Assembly (NCBI RefSeq): GCF_021044885.1 | Contig: NZ_JAJNOD010000003.1 | Location: 216,176-280,175, forward strand | DNA from: Microbacterium nymphoidis | Lineage (GTDB): Bacteria; Actinomycetota; Actinomycetes; Actinomycetales; Microbacteriaceae | DNA length: 64,000 bases | Reading direction: 5' to 3' | The notes under the pieces: generated by a model | The model's database searches: none | What the model was told of the DNA's origin: nothing | Seen by the model: only the letters and a program-made list of their open reading frames with translations | Position numbers and translations under genes: made by a program | In this document: piece after piece, positions 19,401-29,322 of the stretch | Numbering within the stretch: position 1 is the stretch's first letter | Layout of the letters: each line of letters begins with the position of its first letter

Positions 19401-22400
19401 CGCTCAGCCGGTCTCCTGGGCGGTGACGAACACCGGGAGCACGTGGCTCGGTGACATCACCATCGCCGACGAGACGCTGAACGGCCCCGATCTCTCCGAC
19501 GTGTCCTGTGACTTCTCGCCTGTCGGCGGTCCGGCCAGCGGCACCACCTGGGCAGGGCCCTGGGAGCCGGGGACGACCTTCTTCTGCACCGGTACGCTGA
19601 CGCTCGACGCCACGGGGGCGAACTCCTCCCACGCCGATAACGCCAGCGTGACCAGCACGGTGATCGTGCCGCAGCCGAACCCGGACTACAACCCGAACGA
19701 CCCGGCCTCGAACCCCTTCACGGACGAGCCTTCGGTCGACGGCAATGGCAACCCCGTGCTCTCCGACGTGCACCCCGGTGACGAGGACCCGTTCTATGCG
19801 ACCACCACGGTTCCCACCATCACCCTGGAGAAGGGCGATGCGACGGACGGCGTGATCGTGAACGATGCGGACACGATGAATGACGGTGAGGCCTACGCGC
19901 CGGGTGAGACCCGGGACATCGTCATCACGATGTCCAACACCGGACAGGCGCCGCTGTACAACGTCCTCGTCAGTGACGAGCGCACCGCCGGCGACACCAC
20001 CATCGAGGCTCTTGAGTGTGTGTTCCCGGGAGACGCCTCGCCGACCGCCGGAGTGCTGACCGGTACCACCTGGGAAGTGCCGTGGGTAGCCAGCTTCGCG
20101 GGTGCGTCCCCGAAGCCGTGGGCTCCGGGCGTCACGTTCGACTGCACGGCGACGCTGACCCTGTCGGGCTCGGCGCAGCCGCACACGGACGTCGCTCATG
20201 TGTCCACCAACCTGTCGCCCGTCGGTGTTCCCGGCGACCCCGACAACCCGCCGCCGGCCACGCCCAACGGGCCGAGCGCTGAGGACCCGTACAACGCGTT
20301 CACCGGTGACATCCAGGTGATCAAGTACGACGGCACCAAGGCTGACCCTGTTGTGGGCTCCGCCGGCACCTGGCAGATCCCGGGCAAGCCGCTCGCCGAT
20401 GAGGCACAGGATGCGAACGACTGGGCAACCGCGGTGGACTACCCCGCCGGTACGGCTCAGCCCGTCCGCTGGGTCGTCACGAACACCGGAACGACCTGGC
20501 TCACCGACGTCACGCTGACGGACACGACCACCACCGCACCCGCGGTGGGTGCGTGGACGTGTGATCTGTCGCCGGTGGGTGGTCCTGCGGACTACTCCTT
20601 CGCGACCGCCGGTCCGTGGATGGGCCCGCTGGCTCCGGGTGCCTCGTTCTTCTGTGAGGGTCCGCTGACCCTGGCTGCGAACGAGCGCCACTCCGACTCG
20701 GTCGAGGTGGCCGGCACCGTGGTGACCCCGTTGTTCGGCGAGGACGGCCAGCCCGTCATCGGCGACGACGGCGTGCCCGAGTACGTCACCGATGATCAGG
20801 GTGCGCCCGTCGCATCCGACGTCACGGTGAACGACGACGACCCCTTCTACGCGACGGCACCGACCGTTTCCGTGGTCAAGGGTGACGGCGCCGACGGTGA
20901 GATCGTCAACGACGCGAACAGCATGACCGATGGTCAGGGGTACGCCCCGGCCGGCGAGACGCGCGAGATCGTGTCGATCGCGACGAACCCGTCGCCGCGT
21001 GCACTGCACGACGTGGTTCTCACGGATGTGACGACCACGGGTGACGCACCGATCGGCATGGCGTGCGAGTTCCCCGACGGATCGTCCGCTGATGGCAGCT
21101 ACGACGCGGCGTCGAAGACCTGGACGGTCCGCTGGGAGGCGACTTTCGCGCCCGGTACCACCACCTGGGCCTCCGATGACGTCATCACCTGCACGTCCAC
21201 CCTCACCCTGAACGGCCAGTCCGCGCCGCACCGCAACGAGGTCACCGTCTCGGCGGTCACCCCCGCGGGAACGACGCTGACGGACGACAACCCGTACAAC
21301 GCGTTCTCTGGTGACATCCAGGTGATCAAGTACGACGGCACCCAGGCAGACCCGTCGGTCGGGTCCACCGGATCGTGGACGGTTCCGGGCAAGCCGCTGG
21401 CTGATGCGGCCCAGGATGCGAACACCGCTCTCACCGCTGTGGACTACCCGAAGGATGCTGCCCAGCCGGTGCGCTGGGTGGTCACCAACACGGGTGCGAC
21501 CTGGCTGACCGATGTCAACGTGGCGGATGCGACGCTGAACGGTCCGGCCGTGGGTGCGTGGACGTGTGATCTGTCGCCGGTGGGTGGTCCTGCGGACTAC
21601 TCGTTCACGTCCTCCGGGGCGTGGGTGGGTCCGCTGGCTCCGGGTGCCTCGTTCTTCTGCGAGGGTCCGCTGACGCTCGCGGCGAACACCACTCACGGCG
21701 ACGAGGTCTCGGTGACCGGTACCGTCGTGCCGCCGGTGCTCGGTGAGGACAGCAAGCCCGTCATCGGCGAGGACGGCCTGCCGGTCTACGAGACCGGAGA
21801 GGACGGTCAGCCCGTTCGCAGTGAGGAGATCGTGACGGACGAGGACCAGTTCCACGCCACCACGACCGAGATCACGGTGGTCAAGGGTGACGGCGCGGAC
21901 GGCGAGATCGTCAACGACGCCGACACCATGCGCGACGGTCAGGCATACTCCCCGGATGGTGAGACTCGTCAGATCGTCTCCGTCGCCGTCAACCCCTCGC
22001 AGAACGCGCTTCACGACGTCGTCCTCACCGATGTGACGACGACGGGTGACGCGCCGATCGGCATGGCGTGCGAATTCCCCGACGGTTCGTCCGCTGCGGG
22101 TACGTACGACAAGGGGTCGAAGACGTGGACGGTCCGCTGGGAGGCGACATTCGCTCCGGGTACCACGACGTGGGAACCGGGCGATGCCATCACCTGCACC
22201 TCCGAGCTCACGCTCGACGGTCAGTCCGCTCCGCACCGTGACGTGGTTCAGGTGGCCGCCGTCACGCCCGCAGGAGAGATCGTCACGCAGGAGAACCCCT
22301 ACAACGCGTTCTCTGGTGACATCCAGGTGATCAAGTACGACGGCACCCAGGCCGATCCCGAGGTCGGCGGCGCGGGTGACTGGACTGTTCCGGTCAAGCC

Positions 22401-24057
22401 GCTGGCCGACGCGGCCCAGGACGCCAACACGGCCGGTGACGCCGTCGACTACCCGAAGGATGCTGCTCAGCCGGTTCGGTGGGTCGTGACGAACACGGGT
22501 GCGACCTGGCTGACCGATGTCAACGTGGCGGATGCGACGCTGAACGGTCCGGCGGTCGGCACGTGGACGTGTGATCTGTCGCCGGTGGGCGGTCCTGCGG
22601 ACTACTCCTTCTCGGCCTCTGGGCCGTGGGTGGGTCCGCTGGCTCCGGGTGCCTCGTTCTTCTGCGAGGGTCCGCTGACCCTGGCTGCGAACGAGCGCCA
22701 CGGTGACGAGGTCTCGGTGACCGGTACCGTCGTGCCGCCGGTGCTCGGTGAGGACGGCAAGCCCGTCATCGGCGAGGACGGCCTGCCGGTCTACGAGACC
22801 GGAGAGGACGGCCAGCCCGTTCGCAGCGAGCAGGTCGTGACGGACAAGGACCAGTTCCACGCCACCACGACCGAGGTCACCGTGGTCAAGGGCGATGGTG
22901 CCGATGGCGAGATCGTCAACGACGCCGACACGATGCTCGACGGCGCGGTGTACGCGCCCGAGGGCGAGACGCGTCAGATCGTGTCGATCGCCCAGAACCC
23001 GTCGCAGAACGCCCTGCACGATGTCGTTCTGACGGACGTCACCACCGCCGGCACTGCGCCGATCGGCATGGCGTGCGAGTTCCCCGACGGCTCGTCCGCC
23101 GCGGGCACGTACGACAAGGGGTCGAAGACGTGGACGGTCCGCTGGGAGGCGACATTCGCTCCGGGTACCACGACGTGGGAACCGGGCGATGTCATCACCT
23201 GCACCTCCGAGCTCACGCTCGACGGTGCATCGGACCCGCACCGTGACGTGGTCCAGGTGGCCGCCGTCACACCCGCCGGTGAGAAGGTGACGGACGACAA
23301 CCCGTACAACGCGTTCTCCGGTGACATCCAGGTGATCAAGTACGACGGCAGCGGAGCGGACCCGGAGGTCGGTGAGGACGGAGCCTGGGTGATCCCGAGC
23401 AAGCCGCTCGGCGATGCCGGTCAGGACGCCAACACCCCGGACGACGCCGCGAACTTCACGCTGCAGGACGGCAAGAAGTCCACGGGCGCGCAGACCGTGC
23501 GCTGGGTGATCACCAACACGGGCAAGACCTGGCTGACCGATCTCGTCATCACGGACGTGACCGACTTCGGCCCTGCCATCGATCCCGAGTCGATCACTTG
23601 CGTGTTCCCGGGAGGAACGATCGGAAAGGTCGTCAACGGATCGATCACGTGGTCCGCAGCGGATGGCGCGCTGTTCGCGCCGGGTGCCTCCTTCTTCTGC
23701 CAGGGCACCCTGGTGATGGGGGAGAAGGACGCGCACACCGATCACGTCGAGGTGTCGGGCACGATCGTCGTGCCGGCGGTGGATGAGAACGGCAACCCCA
23801 CGGGCAAGCCGCAGCTCGGACCCGACGGCAAGCCGGTTCCCGCGATGAACCCTGCGACGGGCAAGCCGTGGACGGTCGCTGACGACGACCCGTTCAACGC
23901 GGTCACCCCCGGAGGAGTGGTTCCGCCGCTGCCCACCACGGGTGCCGACGTCACGGCGTCGCTCGTCGGCGGTGCGATGGCACTGCTGCTGCTTCTCGGT
24001 GGCGCCGTGCTCGTGTCGCGTCGTCGCCGGTCCAGTGCCGTGGATCCGCGATCGTGA
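16408..24057 (+). CDS. Giant LPXTG-anchored surface protein with tandem beta-sandwich repeats
   Basis: 2549 residues. A GTG start follows a GGAAGGA ribosome site. A signal peptide (hydrophobic 30-50) probably ends at VDAALA. Next come a Cna-B-like domain (about 55-150), a beta-propeller-like region (about 210-600), a calcium-binding SdrD-B domain (WIDADGDGVQDAGE, near 665), and then ten alternating DUF11-like domains beginning with [IV]xxxKYD or [IV]xxxKGD (about 797-2495). Each domain holds a cysteine pair, as in WTCDLSPVGG with FFCEGPL, that could form a disulfide. The C-terminus is LPTTG (residues 2508-2512), a membrane helix and RRRRSS, a sortase signal. No sortase is in the window. The role is unknown; adhesion or cell-wall structure is plausible. 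It sits in a non-housekeeping stretch upstream of lepA. Confidence 0.9.
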   Translation: MSRLRVAGNSPDIPDRSPWWDLRSPFARVGAVLATAGLVASGLVLAPAVDAALADTGDGTVTVHVVQEVNANGLVDSTTMEPPLIGVDVTLTDASGASITVQTDANGNAVFTPATSALVGGQYRVDVANPHPGTFFPSFAANGTGASAPVTPADLANSANKKLSTPTEFVDVRGGAGAFVNAAFWYPPYYCQQNADLIGACLPNSTIGRTTSPTAQSLFTMKYNATGGASQVAQLQETGSLYGIAYNNATKRVFSSAVAHRSSAYGPGGPGAIYITDPATGGATLWAQVPNVGPDSHDFATRQDYGFYDQVGKKSLGELEITNDNKYLFVTNLEDKKVYVYDGMSTGLNNSPIGSYTIPNPCAVPGDWQPFGEGVGLFTEYVGGVCSAQSTQDPADMRAVIYEFDAATGAFGDIVMDQPLDFGRGEGYKGTVCTGAAVATGEGAWFPWIADFPNSANLATNNVNGCYGGSWMSYPQPILADIIEETNGDLVVSFRDRFSDQTPYNSENPTRTGGWQTNAEPASGSDILRGCRLEDGTFVLDPNFDPASQTLAAGSICTDNNVSGANGGQSRTFREYYTGDYRTGYHEEAFYSGQALSRVETTLASDAVDPAGAVWTAGVGRINRDGTNNGGGLALQPATSSFLKGSGLADLEVLCDQAPIQIGNRIWIDADGDGVQDAGEAPAAGVTVHLYDEAGTLVGTAVTGANGTYLFDNSNVTGGLQPGTNYTVKVDNPADFAAGGPLDGYVPTTPNQGDGEHDSDGVVPPGGTFPEVTLTTGGPGENDPSFDFGFIQHSPKVDIEKYDTLGGPATGDADIAADARGYAAGETRTIQFDVTNSGTDALRDVAVTDRTITGGDIAALACTFPGATTPTAGVLANGTWTVTWAETTGATPSASWAPGAAFTCTATLTLNGDAEPHANAATVTGTSIATGETVTDRDDYHAFTGDVQLVKYDSRDGFAPAESDGIPEKPLVDGAERDANSDATAVVYVASPVTGNTGAQPVSWAVTNTGSTWLGDITIADETLNGPDLSDVSCDFSPVGGPASGTTWAGPWEPGTTFFCTGTLTLDATGANSSHADNASVTSTVIVPQPNPDYNPNDPASNPFTDEPSVDGNGNPVLSDVHPGDEDPFYATTTVPTITLEKGDATDGVIVNDADTMNDGEAYAPGETRDIVITMSNTGQAPLYNVLVSDERTAGDTTIEALECVFPGDASPTAGVLTGTTWEVPWVASFAGASPKPWAPGVTFDCTATLTLSGSAQPHTDVAHVSTNLSPVGVPGDPDNPPPATPNGPSAEDPYNAFTGDIQVIKYDGTKADPVVGSAGTWQIPGKPLADEAQDANDWATAVDYPAGTAQPVRWVVTNTGTTWLTDVTLTDTTTTAPAVGAWTCDLSPVGGPADYSFATAGPWMGPLAPGASFFCEGPLTLAANERHSDSVEVAGTVVTPLFGEDGQPVIGDDGVPEYVTDDQGAPVASDVTVNDDDPFYATAPTVSVVKGDGADGEIVNDANSMTDGQGYAPAGETREIVSIATNPSPRALHDVVLTDVTTTGDAPIGMACEFPDGSSADGSYDAASKTWTVRWEATFAPGTTTWASDDVITCTSTLTLNGQSAPHRNEVTVSAVTPAGTTLTDDNPYNAFSGDIQVIKYDGTQADPSVGSTGSWTVPGKPLADAAQDANTALTAVDYPKDAAQPVRWVVTNTGATWLTDVNVADATLNGPAVGAWTCDLSPVGGPADYSFTSSGAWVGPLAPGASFFCEGPLTLAANTTHGDEVSVTGTVVPPVLGEDSKPVIGEDGLPVYETGEDGQPVRSEEIVTDEDQFHATTTEITVVKGDGADGEIVNDADTMRDGQAYSPDGETRQIVSVAVNPSQNALHDVVLTDVTTTGDAPIGMACEFPDGSSAAGTYDKGSKTWTVRWEATFAPGTTTWEPGDAITCTSELTLDGQSAPHRDVVQVAAVTPAGEIVTQENPYNAFSGDIQVIKYDGTQADPEVGGAGDWTVPVKPLADAAQDANTAGDAVDYPKDAAQPVRWVVTNTGATWLTDVNVADATLNGPAVGTWTCDLSPVGGPADYSFSASGPWVGPLAPGASFFCEGPLTLAANERHGDEVSVTGTVVPPVLGEDGKPVIGEDGLPVYETGEDGQPVRSEQVVTDKDQFHATTTEVTVVKGDGADGEIVNDADTMLDGAVYAPEGETRQIVSIAQNPSQNALHDVVLTDVTTAGTAPIGMACEFPDGSSAAGTYDKGSKTWTVRWEATFAPGTTTWEPGDVITCTSELTLDGASDPHRDVVQVAAVTPAGEKVTDDNPYNAFSGDIQVIKYDGSGADPEVGEDGAWVIPSKPLGDAGQDANTPDDAANFTLQDGKKSTGAQTVRWVITNTGKTWLTDLVITDVTDFGPAIDPESITCVFPGGTIGKVVNGSITWSAADGALFAPGASFFCQGTLVMGEKDAHTDHVEVSGTIVVPAVDENGNPTGKPQLGPDGKPVPAMNPATGKPWTVADDDPFNAVTPGGVVPPLPTTGADVTASLVGGAMALLLLLGGAVLVSRRRRSSAVDPRS
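20306..23900 (+). repeat. 1005-bp tandem coding repeats inside the surface protein gene
   Basis: The same point of the repeat unit (GTGACATCCAGGTGATCAAG) occurs at 20306, 21311, 22316 and 23321, exactly 1005 bases (335 codons) apart. A more diverged copy lies 1065 bases earlier, at 19241. Parts of neighbouring units are nearly identical in DNA, for example around 22085-22250 compared with 23090-23255, pointing to recent duplication or gene conversion. The last unit is partial and more diverged. Confidence 0.93.
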
Positions 24058-24112
24058 GTGCCGAGTGAGCGCAAGACCGAGTCATCGGATCGCCGAGGCC
24101 GGGAGGGGCACC

Positions 24113-24856
24113 ATGCCCCTGCCGGCCTCGGCCGTGCCGCGCCCACGCCGTGGACGCGTCGTCGCGGTTGCATTCGCGCTTGCCGCTGCCGCCGTGCTGG
24201 CCGCCTGTGCGCCCGGAACGACGGCACCGGAGCCGACGGCGAGCGTCACCGCCGATCAGCCGCGCACGGTGACCTCCGCGGAGGCGGAACTGCTCGCCGC
24301 GGTGGGCTTCCAGCTGGGTCGTCGCCCGGTGGTGGGTGTCGCGGGGACCATCGTCGACAGCGGGGGAGCGCTCGCGATCAACGGGTGGCTCGCGCCCGAG
24401 GATCATCGCGCATACGCCGCCATCAGTGCGCCCGATGGAGGCGCCTTCCTCACCGTGTGGACCCCGACCGAGATCGCCGCCCAGGACCTGTCCGATCCGG
24501 CGGCTTCGCCACCGTTGCCGATTCCGGCTGACGGCTGGGAGAGTACAGCGCTGGACTCCTCGATGTCCACGCTCGCGGCGGGGCAGCAGCTTCTGGTCAG
24601 CCTGGCCTCGGACCGCCCCGACAACGCCCAGCTGGTGATGCAGGGGCGGGCGATGTACCTGCGTGAGGACAGCGTGGCCGGCACCCCTGTCACCGTCTTC
24701 GCGGGGCCGCTCAGCGAAGGGGCCACGCAGTCGAACCTTCACTACTGGATCACGGCGGACGGAACACTGCTCCGGCTGGAGATGCGCCTGGACGGCGTCA
24801 ACTGGAGCGTTGTGGACTTCACCGACGAGACCCGCGACATCTTCGCGGGTCTCTGA
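24113..24856 (+). CDS. Putative lipoprotein of unknown function
   Basis: 247 residues. A basic N-region and hydrophobic stretch end in a lipobox (VLAAC, cysteine about residue 35), so it should be anchored to the outer face of the membrane. The mature part has no family I recognise. It is rich in small and acidic residues, with a proline/threonine linker after the cysteine. The ATG at 24113 follows GGGAGGGG at 24101-24108. An in-frame GTG at 24065 is the alternative. It follows the giant surface protein closely on the same strand and may be cotranscribed with it. Confidence 0.75.
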   Translation: MPLPASAVPRPRRGRVVAVAFALAAAAVLAACAPGTTAPEPTASVTADQPRTVTSAEAELLAAVGFQLGRRPVVGVAGTIVDSGGALAINGWLAPEDHRAYAAISAPDGGAFLTVWTPTEIAAQDLSDPAASPPLPIPADGWESTALDSSMSTLAAGQQLLVSLASDRPDNAQLVMQGRAMYLREDSVAGTPVTVFAGPLSEGATQSNLHYWITADGTLLRLEMRLDGVNWSVVDFTDETRDIFAGL

Positions 24857-24888
24857 GCCGGACGCGGACCGGATAGACTCGTCCGGAT

Positions 24889-26736
<1,848 letters not shown>

Positions 26737-26871
26737 GCCCGCACCGTGTTGCGAACGCGCGTCCACTGCGGTGGACGCGCGTTCGTCGTCTCCGAAACGG
26801 TGCGTCACGTGTGGCGGCGCGCGGCCCGGGTGGATGGCTCCCACCGTCGAGGGCACGTTAGGCTGTACTTC

Positions 26872-27525
26872 ATGCGGCGCGGAACGTTCAGGGACGAGAC
26901 GGTGGACTATGCCGCCGTCGGAGCGACGCAGGCACCGGATCTGATGCAGTATCCGCCGGAGAAGAGCATCCCCGCCGAGGAGTCGTGGCGCCTCGGCAGC
27001 GGGGAGGCGCGATTCCGGTCCGCATCGGAGGACCTGCTGAGCTGGGTGGCGCAGAAGGCGGCCGGAATGCAGCTGGAGGACATCCGCCCGGCTTCCGGAC
27101 CCGTGTACCAGGGGGTCAGCTTCGATGACGAGGGCCACCCCATCACGCCCAGCCGCACGGAGACCGAACAGCGCTACGACGCGGACGGTACGCCGTACGT
27201 CGGTGCGGGCATGACCGTTCGGGCCCATGGGCGCGTCGGGGGGCACAGTGCCGATGGCGAGTATCGCGTGATCTTCGTCGTGGAGGACAAGCGCCGAGTG
27301 GGCTTCGGCCTGGGCACCGTGGGGGACTCCGTGGTCAGCGGCGAGGAGTCCTTCATGATCGAGTGGGCCTCCAACGACGAGGTGTGGTTCACGGTCCGTG
27401 CCTTCGACAGCCCGCGCGCGTTCCTCTACCGCACCATCCCCGGTCTCACCAAGCGCCGTCGCAAGGCCCTGTTCACGCAGTACCTCCGCGCCATCTCGCC
27501 GCTGTATGCGACCACAACGTCCTGA
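26872..27525 (+). CDS. DUF1990-family protein
   Basis: 217 residues, resembling the DUF1990 family. An N-terminal FRDETVDYAAVGAT is followed by a beta-rich body with YRVIFVVEDKRRVGFGLGT and a C-terminal RRRKALFTQYLRAISPL. The function is unknown. The ATG at 26872 is preferred to upstream starts because TAGGCT at 26859-26864 ends seven bases before it. Its stop overlaps the hemW start by one base, so the two are cotranscribed. Confidence 0.8.
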   Translation: MRRGTFRDETVDYAAVGATQAPDLMQYPPEKSIPAEESWRLGSGEARFRSASEDLLSWVAQKAAGMQLEDIRPASGPVYQGVSFDDEGHPITPSRTETEQRYDADGTPYVGAGMTVRAHGRVGGHSADGEYRVIFVVEDKRRVGFGLGTVGDSVVSGEESFMIEWASNDEVWFTVRAFDSPRAFLYRTIPGLTKRRRKALFTQYLRAISPLYATTTS

Positions 27526-28745
27526 TGGGCGGACCCCTTCTCGACGGTGATCCCGTACCGTCGGACGGCTCTTTGCCGCGCGGTACACGCACCTCGACGG
27601 ATGTCGATTTCGGTGTGTACCTGCACGTCCCCTTCTGCCGTGTCCGGTGCGGCTACTGCGACTTCAACACCTACACCGCCACGGAGTTGCGTGGTGCCCG
27701 CCAGGATGCGTATGCCGACACGCTTCTGCAGGAGGTGGCGCTCTCGCGCGACGTCCTGGCACGCGTCGGGGAACTGCGCCCGATCAGCACCGTGTTCTTC
27801 GGCGGCGGGACGCCGACCCTCCTTCCCGCCGGTGATCTGGCCCGGATGCTCGACGGGGTGCGTGAGGCTTTCGGCATCCGCGAGGGCGCGGAGATCACCG
27901 TGGAGGCCAATCCCGACACGGTCACGGACGAGATGGTCGCCGAACTGCGCGCCGCGGGCGTGAACCGCATGTCGATCGGCATGCAGTCCGCCGTCCCGCA
28001 CGTGCTCGCAGCTCTCGAACGCACGCATGACCCCGCCAACGTGAGCACCGCCGTGGCTGCGGCGCGGCGCGGCGGCCTCGATGTGAGCGTGGATCTGATC
28101 TACGGCGCTCCGGGGGAGTCCCTGGATGACTGGCGCGCGTCGGTCGAGGCTGCGCTCGCGCTGGAACCCGATCACATCTCCGCCTACGCGCTGATCATCG
28201 AGGACGGCACGAAGCTCGCCCGCCAGATCCGCCGCGGCGAGGTGCCCGCTCCCGACGACGATCTCCAGGCCGACATGTACGAGCTGGTGGATGCCCGCCT
28301 GGCTGCGGCCGGCTACGAGTGGTACGAGATCAGCAACTTCGCCCGCGGGGACGGGCACCGCTCCCGGCACAACCTGGCCTACTGGCAGGGCACGGACTGG
28401 TGGGGCTACGGGCCCGGGGCGCACAGCCACATCGCCGGCACGCGGTTCTGGAACGTGAAGCACCCCGCCGCCTATGCGCAGCGGCTCGACGGCGGACTCT
28501 CTCCCGCCCACGCCCGCGAGCAGCCCGACGCCGAAGCCGCACGTCTCGAGCGTGTGCTGTTGCAGTCGCGCATCCGCTCCGGTCTTCCGATCACGGAAGT
28601 CGCGCCCGAGTTCCGCGCGAACGTCGCCGGTCTCATCGCCGACGGACTGATCGAGCCGGTGGCCGCGCTGCGCGAGCAGCGGGTGGTGCTGACGCGAACC
28701 GGCCGGCTCCTCGCCGACGCGGTGGTTCGGGCGCTGACCGAGTAG
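27525..28745 (+). CDS. hemW: HemW, radical SAM heme chaperone (coproporphyrinogen-III-oxidase-like)
   Basis: 406 residues. The radical SAM cluster motif CRVRCGYC (CxxxCxxC), followed by DFNTYT, is near residue 40. FFGGGTPTLL and EANPDTV are further family motifs, and the C-terminal HemN-like domain ends with LTRTGRLLADAVVRAL. HemW binds heme and an iron-sulfur cluster and is thought to deliver heme to target proteins; it is often misnamed HemN. The start at 27525 overlaps the previous stop (TGATG). Its location after lepA is conserved in actinobacteria. Confidence 0.93.
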   Translation: MGGPLLDGDPVPSDGSLPRGTRTSTDVDFGVYLHVPFCRVRCGYCDFNTYTATELRGARQDAYADTLLQEVALSRDVLARVGELRPISTVFFGGGTPTLLPAGDLARMLDGVREAFGIREGAEITVEANPDTVTDEMVAELRAAGVNRMSIGMQSAVPHVLAALERTHDPANVSTAVAAARRGGLDVSVDLIYGAPGESLDDWRASVEAALALEPDHISAYALIIEDGTKLARQIRRGEVPAPDDDLQADMYELVDARLAAAGYEWYEISNFARGDGHRSRHNLAYWQGTDWWGYGPGAHSHIAGTRFWNVKHPAAYAQRLDGGLSPAHAREQPDAEAARLERVLLQSRIRSGLPITEVAPEFRANVAGLIADGLIEPVAALREQRVVLTRTGRLLADAVVRALTE

Positions 28746-28785
28746 CCGATAGATCCAGCCCTTCTCGCGCGCCGCCCGTGATGCG

Positions 28786-28864
28786 CCGAGTCCATGACTG
28801 GGCGCCGGATTCATGACGGTTCGGCGGTATTGGTCATGGTTTGGCGGCCCAGTCATGGACTCGG
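28786..28864. repeat. Two-tier palindromic element (18-base arms, four CATGAC half-sites)
   Basis: Perfect 18-base arms at 28786-28803 and 28847-28864. Within and between them CATGAC occurs at 28793 and 28812, and its complement GTCATG at 28833 and 28852, each pair 19 bases apart and all symmetric about base 28825. It has no T-run and lies between hemW and the promoter of the ankyrin gene. It may be a REP-like repeat, a multimeric protein-binding site or a transcript-stabilising hairpin. No second copy was noticed in the window. Confidence 0.75.
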
Positions 28865-28901
28865 GACGCGCACAGCCGACGGCGCCTGAGAGAATGGGCG
28901 G

Positions 28902-29309
28902 ATGGATGAGAACCCCGGAGCGAGCCTCAGCGCTGAAGTGATCGACGGCACGTTCGACCTCGCCCGGGAGGGCCGTGTGGGTCCCCTCGGCGAGATGATC
29001 GACGCCGGTGTGCCGATCGACACCCGCAACGCCCGCTCGGACACGCTTCTCATCGTGTCCGCGTACGCGCGACAGGTCGACGTGGTGCGCGAACTCGTGA
29101 AGCGCGGTGCGGCACTGGACATCGAGAACACCATGGGACAGACGGCGGTGTCCTGCGCGGTTTTTCGTGGCGATGCCGAGATCCTCCGGGTGCTGCTGGA
29201 TGCCGGAGCGAACCCGGACGTCGGATTCCGCACGGCGGCTCAGATCGCCGAGCAGTTCGGCCAGGCCGAGATGTCCGCGATCCTCGCGGAGCACGCCGCA
29301 CGCTCCTGA
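28902..29309 (+). CDS. Ankyrin-repeat protein
   Basis: 135 residues made of about three ankyrin repeats (RSDTLLIVSAYARQVDVVRELV, MGQTAVSCAVFRGDAEILRVLLDAGANPDV). No signal peptide or membrane helix, so it is cytosolic. Small bacterial ankyrin proteins usually mediate protein contacts, some with catalases, but nothing here identifies a partner. The ATG is supported by GAGAAT at 28890-28895 ending six bases upstream (leaderless). Confidence 0.85.
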   Translation: MDENPGASLSAEVIDGTFDLAREGRVGPLGEMIDAGVPIDTRNARSDTLLIVSAYARQVDVVRELVKRGAALDIENTMGQTAVSCAVFRGDAEILRVLLDAGANPDVGFRTAAQIAEQFGQAEMSAILAEHAARS

Positions 29310-29322
29310 CGCGGGTACTGCG

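Noticed and set aside
18325..23745. Very long antisense open frame (about 1800 codons) opposite the surface protein repeats
   Set aside because: It mirrors the GC-rich codon pattern of the real gene, has arginine/glycine/valine-biased composition with no domain, and its repeats simply follow those of the sense gene.
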